From Chitinophagaceae bacterium (GTDB lineage Bacteria; Bacteroidota; Bacteroidia; Chitinophagales; Chitinophagaceae), in the NCBI GenBank assembly GCA_008080615.1, contig VIKJ01000063.1, forward strand, positions 1-7,103: a stretch of 7,103 nt of DNA, read 5' to 3'. Shown here piece by piece: positions 6,348 to 7,103 of this stretch. The notes beneath the pieces are model-generated. The model was not told the origin of the DNA. It worked only from the letters and a program-made list of their open reading frames with translations, and did no database searches. Numbering within the stretch: position 1 is the stretch's first letter; each line of letters opens with the position of its first letter. Made by a program: the position numbers and the translations under genes.

Positions 6348-7103
6348 ATGAAGAACCTAATCCTTTCCATATTAATTGTAACAATTTGTGCTCCTACTTT
6401 AATGAATGCACAAGAACTAGTTCCTGCAGACGGGAATAATCCAACATGGTGGAAGGAAGCAGTAATCTATCAAATTTATCCGCGCAGTTTTAAAGACAGT
6501 GATGGCGATGGCATTGGAGACCTTAAAGGGATTATTTCAAAGTTAGATTATCTAAAAAGTTTAGGTATTGACGCCATTTGGTTAAACCCCATTTATAGTT
6601 CACCCAACGATGATAATGGATATGATGTTAGTGATTATAGAAATATCATGAAAGATTTTGGCACAATGGCCGATTTTGATTTATTGTTGAAAGGTTTACA
6701 TGAAAGAGGCATTAAACTGGTAATGGATTTGGTAGTAAATCATAGTAGTGATGAACACGAATGGTTTAAACAAAGTAGAAGTTCAAGAACAAATCCGTAT
6801 AGAAATTATTATCATTGGTGGAATGCAGAAAATGGTACCCCGCCTTATAGATATAGTTTATTTGATATCAATCACGATGCATGGAAATATGATTCTTTAA
6901 CAAACGCCTATTATCTGCATTATTTTTCTAGGAAACAGCCCGATTTAAATTGGGAAAATCCTGCATTGCGCAAAGAAGTAATTGATATCATGAAATTTTG
7001 GGCTAATAAAGGGATTGATGGTTTTAGACTAGACGCTTTTCAATTTGCTGCCAAAGACACAACCTTTCCCGATTTTCCCAAAGGTTTCGAAAAAGATTTT
7101 ATT
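6348..7103 (+). CDS. Exported GH13 alpha-glucosidase (oligo-1,6-glucosidase-like), 5' part
   Basis: ATG at 6348 opens a frame that runs off the window at codon 252. Residues 1-21 are a signal peptide (Lys3, hydrophobic core, cleavage probably after MNA before QELV), so the enzyme acts in the periplasm or outside. The GH13 barrel starts at WWKEAVIYQIYPRSF. DSDGDGIGDL (50-59) resembles the calcium loop of oligo-1,6-glucosidases. Conserved region I is DLVVNH (127-132), region V is QPDLNW (197-202), and region II is GFRLDAF with Arg227 and the nucleophile Asp229. The QPDLN form is typical of alpha-glucosidases that cut or transfer terminal glucose from short malto- or isomalto-oligosaccharides. 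The acid/base Glu and the last Asp lie beyond the window. A trehalose synthase or sucrose-active relative is possible. The 18-base gap to the aminotransferase suggests read-through transcription, though the functions look unrelated. Confidence 0.93.
   Translation, partial: MKNLILSILIVTICAPTLMNAQELVPADGNNPTWWKEAVIYQIYPRSFKDSDGDGIGDLKGIISKLDYLKSLGIDAIWLNPIYSSPNDDNGYDVSDYRNIMKDFGTMADFDLLLKGLHERGIKLVMDLVVNHSSDEHEWFKQSRSSRTNPYRNYYHWWNAENGTPPYRYSLFDINHDAWKYDSLTNAYYLHYFSRKQPDLNWENPALRKEVIDIMKFWANKGIDGFRLDAFQFAAKDTTFPDFPKGFEKDFI

Overview
The window is AT-rich and compact, and looks like a chromosomal segment of a member of the Bacteroidota, plausibly a Chitinophagaceae-like or other aquatic lineage. 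This rests on a proteorhodopsin that resembles the flavobacterial type, a blh gene beside it, very short intergenic gaps, mostly weak or absent Shine-Dalgarno sites, and a small membrane protein of a kind I associate with this phylum. The taxonomic placement is inference.

Layout. Bases 1-1241 (+) hold the C-terminal half of a Ca2+-type P-type ATPase. Its frame is broken at 482-491 by an exact 5-bp tandem duplication (ATGTA ATGTA). One base later a 54-residue single-span membrane protein follows (1243-1407). Bases 1416-3138 (-) hold a two-gene phototrophy unit. The upstream gene encodes a light-driven proton-pump rhodopsin (DTE motif, Met at the colour-tuning site, and Gly where the carotenoid-antenna opening lies in xanthorhodopsin). 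The downstream gene, blh, encodes the enzyme that cleaves beta-carotene to retinal. The two provide chromophore and apoprotein together. The roughly 300-base divergent region (3139-3446) carries two TGTT-N-AACA palindromes 22 bp apart just upstream of the rhodopsin, and a Shine-Dalgarno-like hairpin on the other side. Bases 3447-5430 (+) hold a small membrane protein, a VOC-fold protein and an APC-family amino acid permease, probably one transcript. Bases 5511-6329 (+) hold a class IV PLP aminotransferase, which fits amino acid use next to the permease. Bases 6348-7103 (+) hold the start of an exported GH13 alpha-glucosidase-type enzyme that runs off the window.

The most notable points are the possible antenna-binding rhodopsin with its retinal enzyme and candidate operator, and the frameshifted ATPase. 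The ATPase break lies just after a canonical T TTA AAG slippery heptamer at which a -1 slip would restore the full frame. No CRISPR array, tRNA, rRNA, insertion sequence or phage gene was seen.
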